Source: Beroe ovata (lineage: Eukaryota > Ctenophora > Nuda > Beroida > Beroidae). Taken from it: 47,040 nucleotides of DNA. The stretch's first letter is position 1, and every line of letters begins with the position of its first letter. Below, one piece after another: positions 11,901 through 23,700 of the stretch. The notes beneath the pieces were generated by a model, which did not search any database, was not told the origin of the DNA, and saw only the letters and a program-made list of their open reading frames with translations. Position numbers and translations under genes: made by a program. The stretch covers positions 23,042 through 70,081 of the forward strand of contig CAMPET010000030.1 in NCBI GenBank assembly GCA_946803715.1, written 5' to 3'.

Positions 11901-11922
11901 GGACAGCGACTTTTCATGGTGA
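2977..11922 (+). CDS. OFD1: OFD1 orthologue, centriolar satellite/basal body protein
   Basis: OFD1 is a coiled-coil protein of distal centrioles and centriolar satellites needed for cilium assembly. Exons: 2977-3108, 3352-3470 (repeated at 4866-4984), 7916-8079, 8242-8399, 8573-8740, 9096-9286, 9390-9531, 9811-9914, 10081-10219, 10613-10789, 10900-11058, 11263-11922. All phases close, giving about 770 aa against about 1,012 in human. Exon 1 carries the OFD1 N-terminus (SEDEFRKALYESLNKKG). Exons 2-3 carry the LisH motif (LAHLKHSKYEYSVSTF, then LTFLDWLRLL). Exon 4 has the conserved TLNEKLKIVDDRY segment. Exons 5-11 are continuous heptad-rich coiled coil. The last exon is Ser/Pro-rich and ends DSDFSW, like the human C-terminal DDSW. 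The ATG at 2977 was chosen because it opens the conserved segment. A possible ATTAAA poly(A) signal is at about 12019. Known: family and role. Inferred: orthology. Confidence 0.9.
3333..3578 (+). repeat. 246-bp segment duplicated at 4847-5092, carries OFD1 exon 2
   Basis: This segment, ending at the N at 3579, is nearly identical to 4847-5092, which starts just after the N at 4846. Both contain a complete OFD1 exon 2 (3352-3470 and 4866-4984) with the same splice sites. One exon difference (CTA/TTA, Leu) is synonymous. The position of both copies against gap bases suggests overlapping ends of two contigs rather than a real duplication. Confidence 0.85.
3687..3717. repeat. perfect 31-bp palindrome
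   Basis: Arms AACCAGTGATATTCA and TGAATATCACTGGTT pair exactly around one central T (3702). Confidence 0.9.
3858..3985 (-). repeat. GCCGAA-rich dispersed repeat, copy 1
   Basis: Hexamer runs of GCCGAA/TTCGGC are flanked by a non-simple sequence. Read on the minus strand it begins GATCACCATGAAACGACCGAAG; the same start, with one change, is seen on the plus strand at about 6801. The two copies are therefore an inverted pair of a dispersed element, not an ordinary microsatellite. Confidence 0.7.
3858..4610 (-). CDS. secreted coiled-coil protein of unknown function
   Basis: A single-exon frame of 250 aa. Residues 1-22 are a typical signal peptide (MHISTAILLIALPGATLALI). Residues 25-118 form a small domain with four cysteines (30, 36, 65, 76). 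Residues about 120-200 are a strong coiled coil. The last ~40 residues (from DHHETTEAS, then alternating Ala/Ser and Phe/Gly) are encoded by a GCCGAA-rich dispersed repeat also found at 6800-6916, so the native C-terminus may have been replaced by repeat sequence. The ORF sits on a contig bounded by N at 3579 and 4846, placed inside an OFD1 intron. That placement may be wrong. I do not recognise the family. Confidence 0.6.
   Translation of the reverse strand: MHISTAILLIALPGATLALILAPQTTQVYCTTSTKCPLVFQLMDDDGRVYNAEADVPGLQQVKICAMKLDGSLKHCKKASMKDGIYTRAINKFKEHSWVGVLKYDGIETLSEPVELIVEEEDSAIKDELAAMKMQIMEQGEKIDELGIIVKEAGEDKEAISLLIMDMNEMRASLNMLQEELWMKTDETMQRLDFLQQQVDSRWIAGGYYDHHETTEASASASASANFGTFLTFGFGFGFGKILPKFGRSF
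4847..5092 (+). repeat. second copy of OFD1 exon 2 region
   Basis: Near-identical to 3333-3578 and containing exon 2 at 4866-4984. This copy is followed by the remaining OFD1 intron and exons 3-12, so it is the copy continuous with the rest of the gene. Confidence 0.85.
5131..6402 (+). repeat. three-copy tandem repeat, unit about 420-440 bp
   Basis: Units start at TAGAAC at 5131, 5569 and 5985 and run to about 6402. Each begins AGAACRCCCGTCAAGTGGGC, carries a GCGCGC tract followed by ACTTTCAATA-A-ATGCACGTGC, and ends with TTTGGTCGAGTTAT. In unit 2 the head can form a hairpin ACGCCC/GGGCGT. Copies 1 and 2 are closest; copy 3 is most diverged. No ORF. The array is in OFD1 intron 2. Confidence 0.8.
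6800..6916 (+). repeat. GCCGAA-rich dispersed repeat, copy 2
   Basis: Begins GATCATCATGAAACGACCGAAG and continues with GCCGAAGCCGAAGCAGAAGC-type runs. It matches the minus strand of 3858-3985. It lies in OFD1 intron 2 and is non-coding here. Confidence 0.7.
6917..7915. other. OFD1 intron 2, distal part
   Basis: No gene recognised. A single N at 7653 marks a contig join. An ATG frame opening at 7893 is not a start: the exon proper begins at the acceptor TTTCAG at 7915. Confidence 0.5.
8732..8906 (+). repeat. allelic duplicate of OFD1 intron 5 and exon 6 start
   Basis: From the donor region of exon 5 (AAAATGGTATCCCACC) to AAATCGGAGACGGAGGCATC just before the N at 8907, this stretch is repeated in diverged form at about 8920-9115. 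The partial exon 6 at 8887-8906 is truncated by the gap; the complete exon 6 is 9096-9286. The indels between copies fall in the intron. Confidence 0.8.
10203..10272 (+). repeat. 22-bp tandem repeat over the OFD1 exon 9 donor
   Basis: CAACTCTTAGTACGTTTCAA occurs in about three 22-bp units. The first unit holds the end of exon 9 and its donor (TTA/GTACGT at 10219/10220). The following units repeat the same donor sequence inside the intron. Confidence 0.85.
10410..10467 (+). repeat. 18-bp tandem repeat, three units
   Basis: ATGACAATTGTACTGTAA is repeated three times (the third unit has TTTT for TTGT) in OFD1 intron 9. Confidence 0.8.
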
Positions 11923-12739
11923 ACATATTAACAAAAAAATTGCAAGCAAACAAATATTATCAGAAACTAAACGAGTGTAAAAAGTTTAATTTGGTATCAA
12001 TTTGTATGTTACATTTTCATTAAAAGTTACGAATGGTTTGGGAATCCCCTTGTTTTGCTTGGTGCAAGAGTATCAGAGCAGGATGTGACATTTTGTCCTA
12101 GACCGTTAAAAGTGACGTAACGCGCGAGCGCCGAATGCAAGTTTTTTGCTAGCTCGGCGTCAAAACAGCAATTTAGACGCGAAAGGCGCGCAGCGTGGGA
12201 ATATTTCAAAATTCATCATGACAACTGTTAGCAAATTGCAATTTGATTTAGCGATTTGTATTCCTGTTGGCTGCTATAGATTAGGTTTCGCCATTATGCT
12301 ACTCATGTCGATGTAGATGATGGACTGTCATATGTAGCCATTGCATGTTTATTGCATGTAATGCTGAAATATGCGGCGCGGCTCGTCACATGTCACGAAA
12401 AACATCTCCTGTTATCTTTAGATCTAATGACGGAATGAGGCAGATAAATGGGGACTCGGAGATAAATGAATTCGATCACTTTAAGTTTAAAGCGAATCAA
12501 TGTCAACGACAGACAATCCCTACTGCGTTTCACTGATATAATGACAACCGAAAATTTTAACTGACAGTTTTTATGGAAAATAGCTAAGAAGGTTCAATGA
12601 AAGTAAGTAAATCACTAATTTAACTTCAAAAAACTAATTAAGCTCAAAAGTAAGTCTATTGAATCGTATTTTTGCAAGATGCTGATTTAGGGCGAAACCA
12701 CAGGTAGTAGTCACGATACGAATCCTGGAATAGCTCGGT
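11923..12739. other. intergenic spacer between convergent genes
   Basis: Holds the 3' end of OFD1 (possible ATTAAA signal near 12019) and the 3' flank of the minus-strand secreted-protein gene. No further gene seen. Confidence 0.5.
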
Positions 12740-13207
12740 CTAGTAGCAGATCGGGTCACAGCAATGGACCTGCTTTGGCACCAATGGGTAAGGTGAATAT
12801 TGAGTACAGCAGACGTTCGTAACTCTGCTCAAACCATGATGGTCTTCGTCCCGCCAGAAGTTGTCAGCCACGTGATCCATGCAATGTGCTTTGCCCATCT
12901 TAGTGACAGGAACAATCTTGGTGGCAGGCCATACTGGAACACCGGCAGTCCCGTAGTGAGCGCATATGTCTTCCCTAGCCTGCTTTGTGTTTAGGTTTGC
13001 GTTGCACCGGCTCCGTACCTTTTCCTGAGCCTCGGAACAGGATATTCCGCCAATCCCACCTCTAACCCTGAATGTCCACGATTTGATATCCGGACTTGTG
13101 ATCTGTGTGCCCTCCTTGAGGTGACATGTGATCCCACGTGTATTCCAGAGAATACTGCTCGCCGTGGATAAGTAGGCAAGACAAAGAATGAACACCTTCA
13201 TTATCAT
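12740..13207 (-). CDS. small secreted cysteine-rich protein
   Basis: A complete single-exon ORF of 155 aa. Residues 1-18 (MIMKVFILCLAYLSTASS) are a clear signal peptide. The mature part has ten cysteines (28, 57, 68, 82, 109, 133, 134, 149, 150, 154), an even number, including two CC pairs near the C-terminus and the ending CCDPICY, which suggests five disulfides. There is no transmembrane segment. I recognise no family. A secreted enzyme inhibitor, structural or defence peptide are all possible; nothing in the sequence decides. It lies tail-to-tail with OFD1. Confidence 0.6.
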   Translation of the reverse strand: MIMKVFILCLAYLSTASSILWNTRGITCHLKEGTQITSPDIKSWTFRVRGGIGGISCSEAQEKVRSRCNANLNTKQAREDICAHYGTAGVPVWPATKIVPVTKMGKAHCMDHVADNFWRDEDHHGLSRVTNVCCTQYSPYPLVPKQVHCCDPICY

Positions 13208-14722
13208 AAAACTGACGTGATCAGTGTTAATATCGATGGAAACTGACAGGGAATCACTGTTATCAAATTATATTGTATTCGATTCATTCAGCACTCAATT
13301 GCAGTCAAATAACTTATGCAAATGTCCAATATGTGCAACGAGCAGCGCAGATAGAAATGCATGAAATTAACAACAGGACTGCATTCTAGGAATTAACGTA
13401 AAATCTGCACGGTGAATCTATAGAGTTACCATATTTTGAGCAAAATCAAAACCTTCAAAAGTGAAAAGGAAATTATGTCACCGAGCACCCACACAGCATC
13501 TGGTAAATAAAGTGAGTTATTTCCGCAACCATAATGAATACGGATGAAATTCAATATAGCACCGACACGAATTAATCGCTATCCTAATCCAATTTCAAAA
13601 ATATTGCATAAAACAAGGAAACTGAAATCCTGCAAAATTCAACTAAAATTTCGAACCGGGAGTTCCAATACTCAATACTTCTTCATTAGGTATTTATCAA
13701 ATTAATAAGATATTTTCCTAGTCCAATATTGAGCATCTGTATTCTGCAGTAATGGGCTAATGTTTTTAACATTTTGCAGGAACCTGTGCTTTAGTCCAAG
13801 TCACATCTGTCCAGATGTCAAATAACGGCTGTTGTCGTGCTGATCTCAAGTCATGAGTTTGGGAGAACGATAGATGTGATAGTTTCAAGGTTACCGCTCG
13901 AGATGAATCATTTTTCGATCACAGGATATGGAAACCGCGTTGCTGGTCTGCCGCGGACCCTCAAACTTTGGCCGACTCCGAGCGCCGACCGACCGGCTTC
14001 TCGAATTCTGTACCACTGCTTTCCCTAGGAGAGGCGGGGAGCCTGAAGGAGGGGTGGGTAAGAGGAAGAGTCCAACTAGTCATAATCAAATATGTGCTCG
14101 TCATTGATATCATGGAGAAATGGAATCATGAATTGCGCTTTGCATTGATATACAGTGGATTATAGATAAGGTTTGAACTAGTATCTTTGAGAAATATCAG
14201 AAACATGTGAAAACTACAGAGTCAGAAATAATTACCTAGATGATATAATATTGGCATTGCAAAGATGATACTAAAGATGCTACTGATATTGAAATGAATG
14301 CAACCTCACTTCATTCAATGGACATTAAAAGCCATTCTGCTGCAAATGATAACAAGGACATCGGTTGATTGGGAATCAGTGCCACAAATACTCAAATAAA
14401 TAAAATAATCGCACGCAGAGGAAAAAAACACGACGAAAAAGGAACAAAAGATGAATGATACATCAGGAACGGACACTATTCGGACAATATGGGTGAGGAG
14501 AGAGAACGAATGACAACAAAGGGTTTACACAAGGAATCTTACGTTTCATGGCCAGACATGAATCTTGCTGTCTCCCCGTTTATATAACTGACAAAGTAAG
14601 GTAAGTTTTGGTAACATCCTAATTGACCTCTTATTCTTAATCTTAGAACTTTTTTATATTCTTATTAAATATCCCAGAACAAAAGAGAATAAAAAGTTGC
14701 AACGGCAACGTTGCAGCAACCA
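13208..14722. other. intergenic, no gene recognised
   Basis: About 1.5 kb of AT-rich sequence between the secreted-protein gene and the 3' end of the patatin gene. Small plus-strand ORFs at 13837-14165 have no coding character. Confidence 0.5.
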
Positions 14723-17700
14723 TTACCTCGAAGTTTCCTTTGGCTTCCTCACAAACAGTTTCTTCGTGTGTTTGAATATCCTCTTTCGACCGAAAGCATC
14801 ATTTTCGCCCTGACCCAGACTCAATGAGGTTTCTCGTGTAACCTACCGAAAGATCAAAACAATGAATAACCTGTTCTGATTACTCACTACTGCTACTCAT
14901 AACTAGTACAGAACAACGGGAATCATTGAGCAATTGGAGCGCTAGGCATAGAAACTCACCTTATTCTTCTTTTTGAACGCTTGTTTTGCTTGATTATCTT
15001 CGCTTGATAGCTTCGAATCTGGAAATAAAGCGTGTTGCAAGTGAAAATTTCATTTCTCAACTTGATCTTTTAGATTTCAGAAGAATCCAGGAGCATTTCA
15101 ATCAATTTCTAATCTCATAACTCATTAACCGATATTCACCTTTTCTCTTGTTCTTGAAGACAGTTCCGAAGAATTTCTTCTTGTATTTCGCAGCTTCAGC
15201 CTCCTTCTTGGCAGGATGAGACCCAAGATGTCGCATAAACTCTATGTATCGCTTCTCGGCGACTTTATCACCCTTCTCTCTGGCTTTGGTGAGTCGATCT
15301 GCAACACATGGCAGCTGATACTCAATGCACAAAGTTACTCAATGGAACGTATTGTAAACTACGATCTCGGTGAGGTGGGCCGCCATTTATCAAGATTCGT
15401 ACCTTGGAAGTACTCGTCTGCAATACTGAACATCATATTCTCTGGGGGAGCAGGAATAACTGTCCTTACAGTGACGTCAGGCTCTCCCAACTTCCCTTTC
15501 AGGGGCCAAGGTCGTTTCTTCATACCAACCTGAGATGGAAATTGTGGTATAAACAGCTGAAATCAGTACCTATTTGTGTTAGTCAACAACTGAAATTTCG
15601 GATATGAGCTCTATGTCAGTGATTGGTCTTTCAAACATGTGTCATGAGGTGGATGACACAACAAATGCTCAATGTGTCTCTCGATCGAGTGTCTCACCTG
15701 GATTAGTGTCTCATTTAGCGCTCTGAGACTAACAACGGAGACACTCCTTTTCCAGAGGTAGAAGTACGCCTGTATCCGCATGAAGTGTTCCTCGGCATAT
15801 TTCTCCTTGATATCGCTATACTCCGGTAGCTCAAGAAGGTTCATTGCATTGCACAGTTTCTCCTCTGCTGAACTCCTGTCAGCCTCGTGTAGTTGCGATA
15901 TCTGAGAGAGGGAGACATGAATCTCAATATCACGAGATGAACTGAATCATAACACCTGGATACACACACAAATTGAACATTCTATAGTTTTTTATCTGGC
16001 TGCGCATGGCTGTATTGGGGCCGATACCTATCATGGATAAGTAAAAGCATTGACACGGAGCCCTGTAATTATGCCGTATTACCGTAATACCGTAGTGAAT
16101 AGGCTCTCATTGAAGGTCTCGAGAAGGATATGGAGGCGCATATCATATAATATATAATGACCTTTAGTTCTCGCGAGATTGGGGGACTTAAGTAATTAGT
16201 TGTCCAACAACTTTCTATCTATCACTATATCCACTCGAATATATTGCTAATATTGCGTACCTCCTTGCTAGCCTCGTGTACTAGTCGGTGAAACTGTTCC
16301 ATCTCTTCGAGCGGAACGGTCACCAGGTTGGATATCTTGTAGACAGTCTCACAATCGAAGAGGTCGAGGTTACAGATTATCCGGACCTCATGGTTGTCGG
16401 GACAGTGTAACTTGAGGACGTTCTGACGAACCGTGTCGATAAATGAACCGGGGGTTTCGTAGTCCAACTTTACCGTAAACCTCAGCTGGACAATGAGATG
16501 GTTATTGGATGTATGGAATACTATTCAAACATCTTCTGAGGGCTACACTCTTCAGACAGACAATGAGATATCGCTCAACCACGCACAAGTAGTGCACACA
16601 ACTCTTGGTCACGAAGAGAAGTGGAGAAAACTGTGAAATAATTCGTCTCATAAGAGACATCGTCTAATTCCTGATTTACTCACATCTGTCTGCCCGACTG
16701 ACACTGGTTTGGGGATGTAGATGAAGTGACTGTCGATGGCAGGGAATCGATTACGGAGCTTTGCATTCGGAGAGAGGTACAACCTGAATCATGACGTGAA
16801 CTCCTTCATAATGTCGCATGATGACCGATGAGAATAATGTGGGAGTAATGAATTATGAATTCCTTGTCCGGGAAATGATCATCCCAAACTCACGAGTGGA
16901 GCTCCCGGCCAAACTTCATGTCCAGACCATCATTGGTAATACATCGACTCAGATCCTCTGTTTCGTGGTTCTTACTACGGGATGATTTGAGTAGGCTCTT
17001 CCCGATAGGTAGGGTCTGGGCCAGCCAATCCAGGAGGTCTTGTTCAGTAAGAATCCGCGACTCCACCTCCAGCTTCATTGACTTGGCGATTATCATGCCG
17101 GTAGCCTGGATAACCTGTGTGAGAAACAATGATAATTACACTGTCGAATATCATTAACCGTTTATACTGATGGTTTTTACTGAGGGTTTTAAATCGATTT
17201 CTAGATCAGAGGTGTGGGCATCATTGATTACACTTTCTTCTGATACCAAGATCAGAAATTTCATGAAATTTTTTTGCCGGATTCTCATACAAATACCATC
17301 TTTCCCTTTGTAATTGTATTTTTGGACGCATATTGGTCCTATCATACTTCCTTGAGAAACTGTCTGCCATGTGACTTTGTACTTTACATATATAGGAAGA
17401 AATTGGAATTTTCACTGATTTCCCGATGAGCTAGCACGAAAACATGACATTACCTGTGAGAAACCCTCGCATGTATTTAGCCATTCCTCGGCTAAGTTGC
17501 ACATCTCAATAACTCTTGTACTGTCTGCCTTGAATTGTTCTAACTCCATCTTAGGCTGGATACGGAGCTTCTCCGTTGACTTGCATGCCTGCAGCAGGAC
17601 ATGATATTTGACAGGTATAGATGAAAACATATTCCAAGTTATGACACTTTATCAGATTAATATTTTATCAAAATAGCCCCCCTCATCATGATAACAGTAC

Positions 17701-20700
17701 TGCAGAACACAGCTACATTTTCTACACTTCCGTTTTCATGACATCACTCTCCACTACGTCATGGTTACTAGTGAACTTTATTTCATGACTACGTTATGTT
17801 ATCGATAACTCGATTACGCATCTTTAACTCGATAACAACCTGCTCAAGAACAAACTATTGATCCCTGATCATATTTCACCACCACCACCCATATACCTCG
17901 TCCACTTCAAGGAGTGGTAACACGAATCTCTGCCAGATGTTATCCCCGTCTGTCACCATGGTGCAGAGTGTTTTCAGCCAGTCACCACCCGTCTTGGGCA
18001 TGGCAGGAGGATGCCTGTCTTTCCCTGCAGCTAGTGACAGGATCAACTCAATATCGGCGCCTTTCCACCTGAAATTACGCACACGTATTTTTGAACGCAC
18101 GTGACTTGATTATAACCCATGACAACTTTATTACGACGTTACACCTTCAATCTACGGTTTTTAACATAATATGTCTAATTGATGAGTGAAACGCGGGGAT
18201 AAATGAGAAGATCGAATGAGAATGTAAAGTGGAATAAATGAGATGATAGAATGAGAATGTAGAGTGGAAATTAATGAGAAGATACAAGCTGGACAAATAA
18301 ACCCACCTCTCTTTTGCCAGGTCAATGCCCTGTACCGCAGGGCAGTTAGCTCCCAGACCCCCGTCAATATAATCAGTCCCCTCCCCGGTGGGAGATCGCA
18401 CTGTGTACGGGGTAGTGAAGTAGACGGGTGCATCACTGGAGGCAGTGAGGAATTGGATAAGGTCCCAGTCCTTGAACCGGGCATTGTGCGTGTCGAATGT
18501 CTCCAGTTTCTGTGTCTCCCAGTTGAGTGCGACACACGCACAGATCACTTTCTCCCTGTACACACCCTCGCCCATTAGGGTCCTGGTGGAACGTCCTTTG
18601 TTGTAGTTGTCCTCTAGGGTGTCGCTCACTCCGTCGATAGAGTAGTGTCCTGGGAAAGGGATACATGGACTTGTTAGTATAACTGTTATCTGCTCAGGAA
18701 TGAAGCAGTGTCCTGCTCAGGAATAAGCAGTCTATGAACAGTCTATGAGCACTGAGCAGTCATCAGAGAAATCTGCTCTTTATCTTTTATCTACCTACTA
18801 ACTGGCCAGATATTTCGCTATATATGAAGGTACCGTGGTAGACAAACCTGGCTGAGTAGCTAACATTCCACCACACAAACGAAATGGTAATTTCTATAGT
18901 GAACAATTGTAATTCTCTAGAGAGTGCTCACGGATCACTGATTAGTATTGAGGAGGAAATAGTGTCATCATAGCATACCTTGTCCGGCGAGGTCACCAAT
19001 GGTCCGGAATAGAGTGTCCCCAAGTCCCACTTTACCAGTGGTACTCTTATCGTACTTGGAACAGAATATGTTCTTTATCGCGTCCAGGTACACATCTCTA
19101 CATTCCTGGGGAGAGTTGCTGGTTAGCAACCGTGAGACTGTAGGTTATGATCGTGATTACCGTAATTATCGTGGTCACCGTAATACTGTGGTTACCGTAC
19201 TTATCGATAAAATGGATGCCAGTTTGACATGAAGAGGATGACCCTTGATCAAAATGAGACCAGAAATCGGTCACCATAAAGAAGAAGATCCAAATGAGGA
19301 TTGAGGGCATATACTAATCTATCACAATAATAATGGAACATATGTCACACCTGAGGTGACAGCCCCTTGTATCCCATCCCAAACGCCAAGATACTCCCAG
19401 TAGAAGTTCCGATCAGCAGATCGAACAGGTCACTAGCGTGAAGCTCCTCAATGAACAGTTCAGGGTTGTATTTCGCCTTGAAGTTCTCGTCATCTACACC
19501 CAGTAGCGAATCTGATGAACATGTCGTAAAGAACTGTATACAACGCAGGATAAGATGATCGCATGTTGGATTCTATGTTAAATGTTTATCCTCATACAAC
19601 TTAATTGTGATGAAAATTCAAATTAATTCCAAGCGAATTTTCAAATGGTAGTCTAGACTATAATTATATGGCTAATCCATCTCATATGATTTCCAATCTT
19701 ATCTCACCCCTAATAGTATTTGAGATCTTTGTTTTGACCGGCTGCTCCCAGTAGAAGAGGAGCAAGTCCTTATTCTCGTACTTCTTCGCACCCTCAGAAC
19801 TCTGGTTGAGGACCAAGTAGTTGGCCGGTATCAACAGTTTCAAACTCTTCACCTGGCGAACACGTGACAATTACTACTACCGAATGTGAGTTATATAGTC
19901 TCATGAGTAATTCATGTCTCATTTTCAAAGTTCAACTCTCAAGCAAAACTTGAGTTTCAAACTGTTCGTATACTTAACCGTCAGAACCTATGATCATTTA
20001 AAACACACAGCAGGGGTGAATCAACCCCAATGGGTGTAAATTACCTCTTTGGCCATATCCTCGGGCTCTAGGAGTTTCATGACGTCACTCCGCAGGTTCC
20101 TCCTCCCCTCATCTGTCTGGTCGGAGTCGAGGAATACCCAGTACTTGGCTGCCCCGTGCAGGAAATCCTGGAGTAAACAGTCTGTCGAGATACAAGATGG
20201 ACTAGGGAAGGGTATGTAAAAGTGGTGTCAAAGATTAATAGATTATAAGTAGTGGTCCCTATGAAGCGGAAGTCCATCCGAAGAAAATGAATATTTTAGC
20301 CCCAATTTTCCCTTTAAACCAATAGGGAGGTGAGCAAATCACACCGCGTCATGTATTCACCTTTATCTGGAGCCCCGGTACTTTCCTAAGACTGGTATCT
20401 TCTAGGATCACTTTCTTCTGATGGTTGGTGAATGGGACAAACATATCACTAGTGTTGATCATACCACTCAGAATGACAATGTGTTTCCTATCTGTCAAAT
20501 CTGCCGTTCTGTCCAGTAACTGGACCTGCACATACAGGTAGATTAGTGTCTACAGGAGCGCGCGTAGGGCGTGGTTTTGTGCGCGAGTTTGAAAAGAGAA
20601 ATAACGTCCCTCAAAGCTGTGTAATTGAGCTTGAGAGAGTAATTATACATGACCTATTGATGGGCCAATTACATCGCGAAAATTTACCCTTTTATACATC

Positions 20701-23700
20701 TTCTTTGTGCTGGCGTTGTTCAAGGAGCTAAGTATCATGGCCTGTATGTAATCTAGTGTTCTGTCCAGTTTATCGTCCTTGTTGTGTTCCTTATCTATGA
20801 CAAGGGTCACCCAATTTAGGACATTTGTCTTGTACTTCAGGGAAGCAGCAACCGTAACGAATATCTTGTCGAGTATGGTGGCTTCAATGACCCCCTTCGC
20901 TCCACCCCCGTCCATACAGAGCATTCTCACACCAGAGTCAACGTTCGGCACGTCACTGAGGAGATGGGGCTTGTATAGACTCCGACTATTGGTTGTTTTA
21001 GAAACAATAGGAACAAATCATGAATCGATTCTTTAGTCGGCATAATCATCGCTCATGAAAACTTCTCATGAGCGATTGAAATACGAATCTAAGTCTAAGT
21101 GTAAGACGGGCGGACATTAGCAACAAGGGAAGAGGGTAGCAGAAGGTGCTGAGGGACTTACTCTGTACTCTTTTTGTGTATGATACAGGAACACCTACTC
21201 TCAGTATCACTACACGCCCTCGAGTCACCTGCAGGACACGCAAGATCAGAGATACACCGTTCACAGGTAAAACAATCACTAAAACTTGCATCCATTATTC
21301 TGCAGCATAAATGAGCTTCACGGGTCCGTTACCTTTATCTTTGAAATCCACGGATCCATCTGTAACATCCAGAGCATCGCCATTCAGCATGGCTATGGGC
21401 GTGACTGAGAGAACATGGTGAATCTTCTCCGACTTGATACTTTCCAGCGAATTGTCGTTCTGAAGTGGTGAAGCGATGGTGATTTCACCGTGATTAATGA
21501 CAGTTTGACAGGAAAAACTATACTTGATATGACGTTATGCAACAGCTTGAGACGGTTGATGTCATTTATGACAAATATCATTTTCTGCAATATTCTCATC
21601 CATGATCTATTAAGCGTCATGCATTGTGTTTGACGGCTACGTACAACTAGGAGAGAATTTTTAGCACCCAGCGCGCTAAGGTCCCGGGCTATGCAGAGAG
21701 ACAATCTGGTTACGTTTTTGTGAGACATGTGCGAATGTACCATCGTGGCGGGGACAAAGGGAACCAAAGAGAAAAAGAAAGAAAAGTGACTGCAAAAGAA
21801 TAATAAAAGAGTAGGGACACACCCTATGAACGAAATATAGAGTGTTGCATCGCTCTTCTTTGCGATAGTATTTTTTAAAATCGGTTTACTAGCTCGAATA
21901 ACTTGCATGACTGTGACTCAAACTGGGCGGTTTGAACCAGACAGTTAAACAACAAATGAGTTTTAAACTCTGTTTTTCAGATGATGAGCATTGACCTATG
22001 CGTCCCAGACAATATACAAGAATACATGTATACAGAAAATTACTGTCAAATCAGACAGCTGTTCTGGTGCATCCTCGATTCCTCTAAGTGTATGACTATT
22101 GACTATTTATAATGGGCATGATATTGTGAATGACACCGTAAGAAGGCTCTAAACACCTTTTCAGACTTTTACATTGTACAAGTTGTGAAAAGTACATACA
22201 GTAAGGACGCATGATGATAATCGGTAGAAAAACTACTCAAAACTGTTATCTACTCGTCTTTGTTACACGATGTTGTATCACATGGTCAGTAGTACTAACC
22301 TGTTCCTGGTCATGTGTTACCCTTACAACTGGGAAAACCTCGGACAAATCCTCGAGGTAATCCTCCACGACCACGCCCAAAGTATGGGAAGCCTCCTTAA
22401 GCGCTGCCTCCACAATCATATGTCAATGGTTGAGTTGTATAATATATGACAAGCAGAAAAAACTCACACACAAGGAAAGTGCACGACACACAAATAACGC
22501 GCACTTTTCACTACAGCTGCAGTATATAATATTGATAATATCCGGCTTGTTGTAGTGTGAAAACAGCAGGTCACCCTCTTCTATATTTTGTATCACTGTG
22601 GCGACGCGAAACACCAACACAATAGCTCATTGCGTACTGAGGTATATTGATGAAGGAGAAAGCTTGTTATAACATTGGTGGTTGTGATCGAAACGTGAGC
22701 CATGGAGGTGCACCGTTGATATTTTTTGTTGTGTTTTTTGTGTGGTTTTTCACTTTAATTTTATAATTATTTCCAGAGACAACATGATTGCAGCTATACG
22801 TCATATGGAATAAGCTGGTCATGCTCGTACGATTCACATAATGCTGAGCTGGGAAATTGGCTGGAAATCATTACTATTGATTTGCTTGCCAACACATATT
22901 GATGTGAGCTGTGACTCATTTAGCGTGAGAGAGTTGCTAGGATAGAGAAATGGTTGCAGGAGAGAGGGGGTTGCTGTGGATGACGTCGTGATTACATCAT
23001 ATGCGTGGCACGACTGCTACCTTCCCGCACATACAGGAGCTGGAAAACAGTTCAGACCTGCAGCAGTGCAACAAGCTGTTTGTCTGCTGAATCCAATTGA
23101 GACAGCTACCGCGACCACGTGACCACGTGACTAACTGTGAATCAAGTGGGTACTGGGTACTGCTGCATCAAAACATCCACCACCGCAACACGTGCACCGC
23201 AACACGTGCACCGCAACACGTGCACAGCGTGACAAAGTCTAGCTGTATGATATAACAGTACCTGTTTTCTGTTGATGAACAACTCAGGGGTTGCAGCCCC
23301 TGCAGCCATGCTAACAGTTGTCTGTAGACACTCTGTCGCCAGACCAGATGACATAACGAATACAAGACTGGTATAGAACAAACCGAATATAAAGTAATAT
23401 NGGACTGTATATTGATCGCAGAGAGGAGATCAAATCTACTTCCTCATCTTATCATGTCATTGATATGGAGAAGTACACGTGATGTTAGGAGAATGTCCCA
23501 ACTTGATTATGCTTACACGTACAATACAAAGTGGAATACCAATACAACAGCACACGATTCACATGTGTATTGTTTAGCAAGGTTGGTATTATACTTTCAA
23601 AAATAGAGCTTGAGGATTCCTCGATCACCACATACCGAACAATGAAATCACTCTAAGAATCCATTGAAACCCCGTATTTCACAGATAACAAAAATTACAC

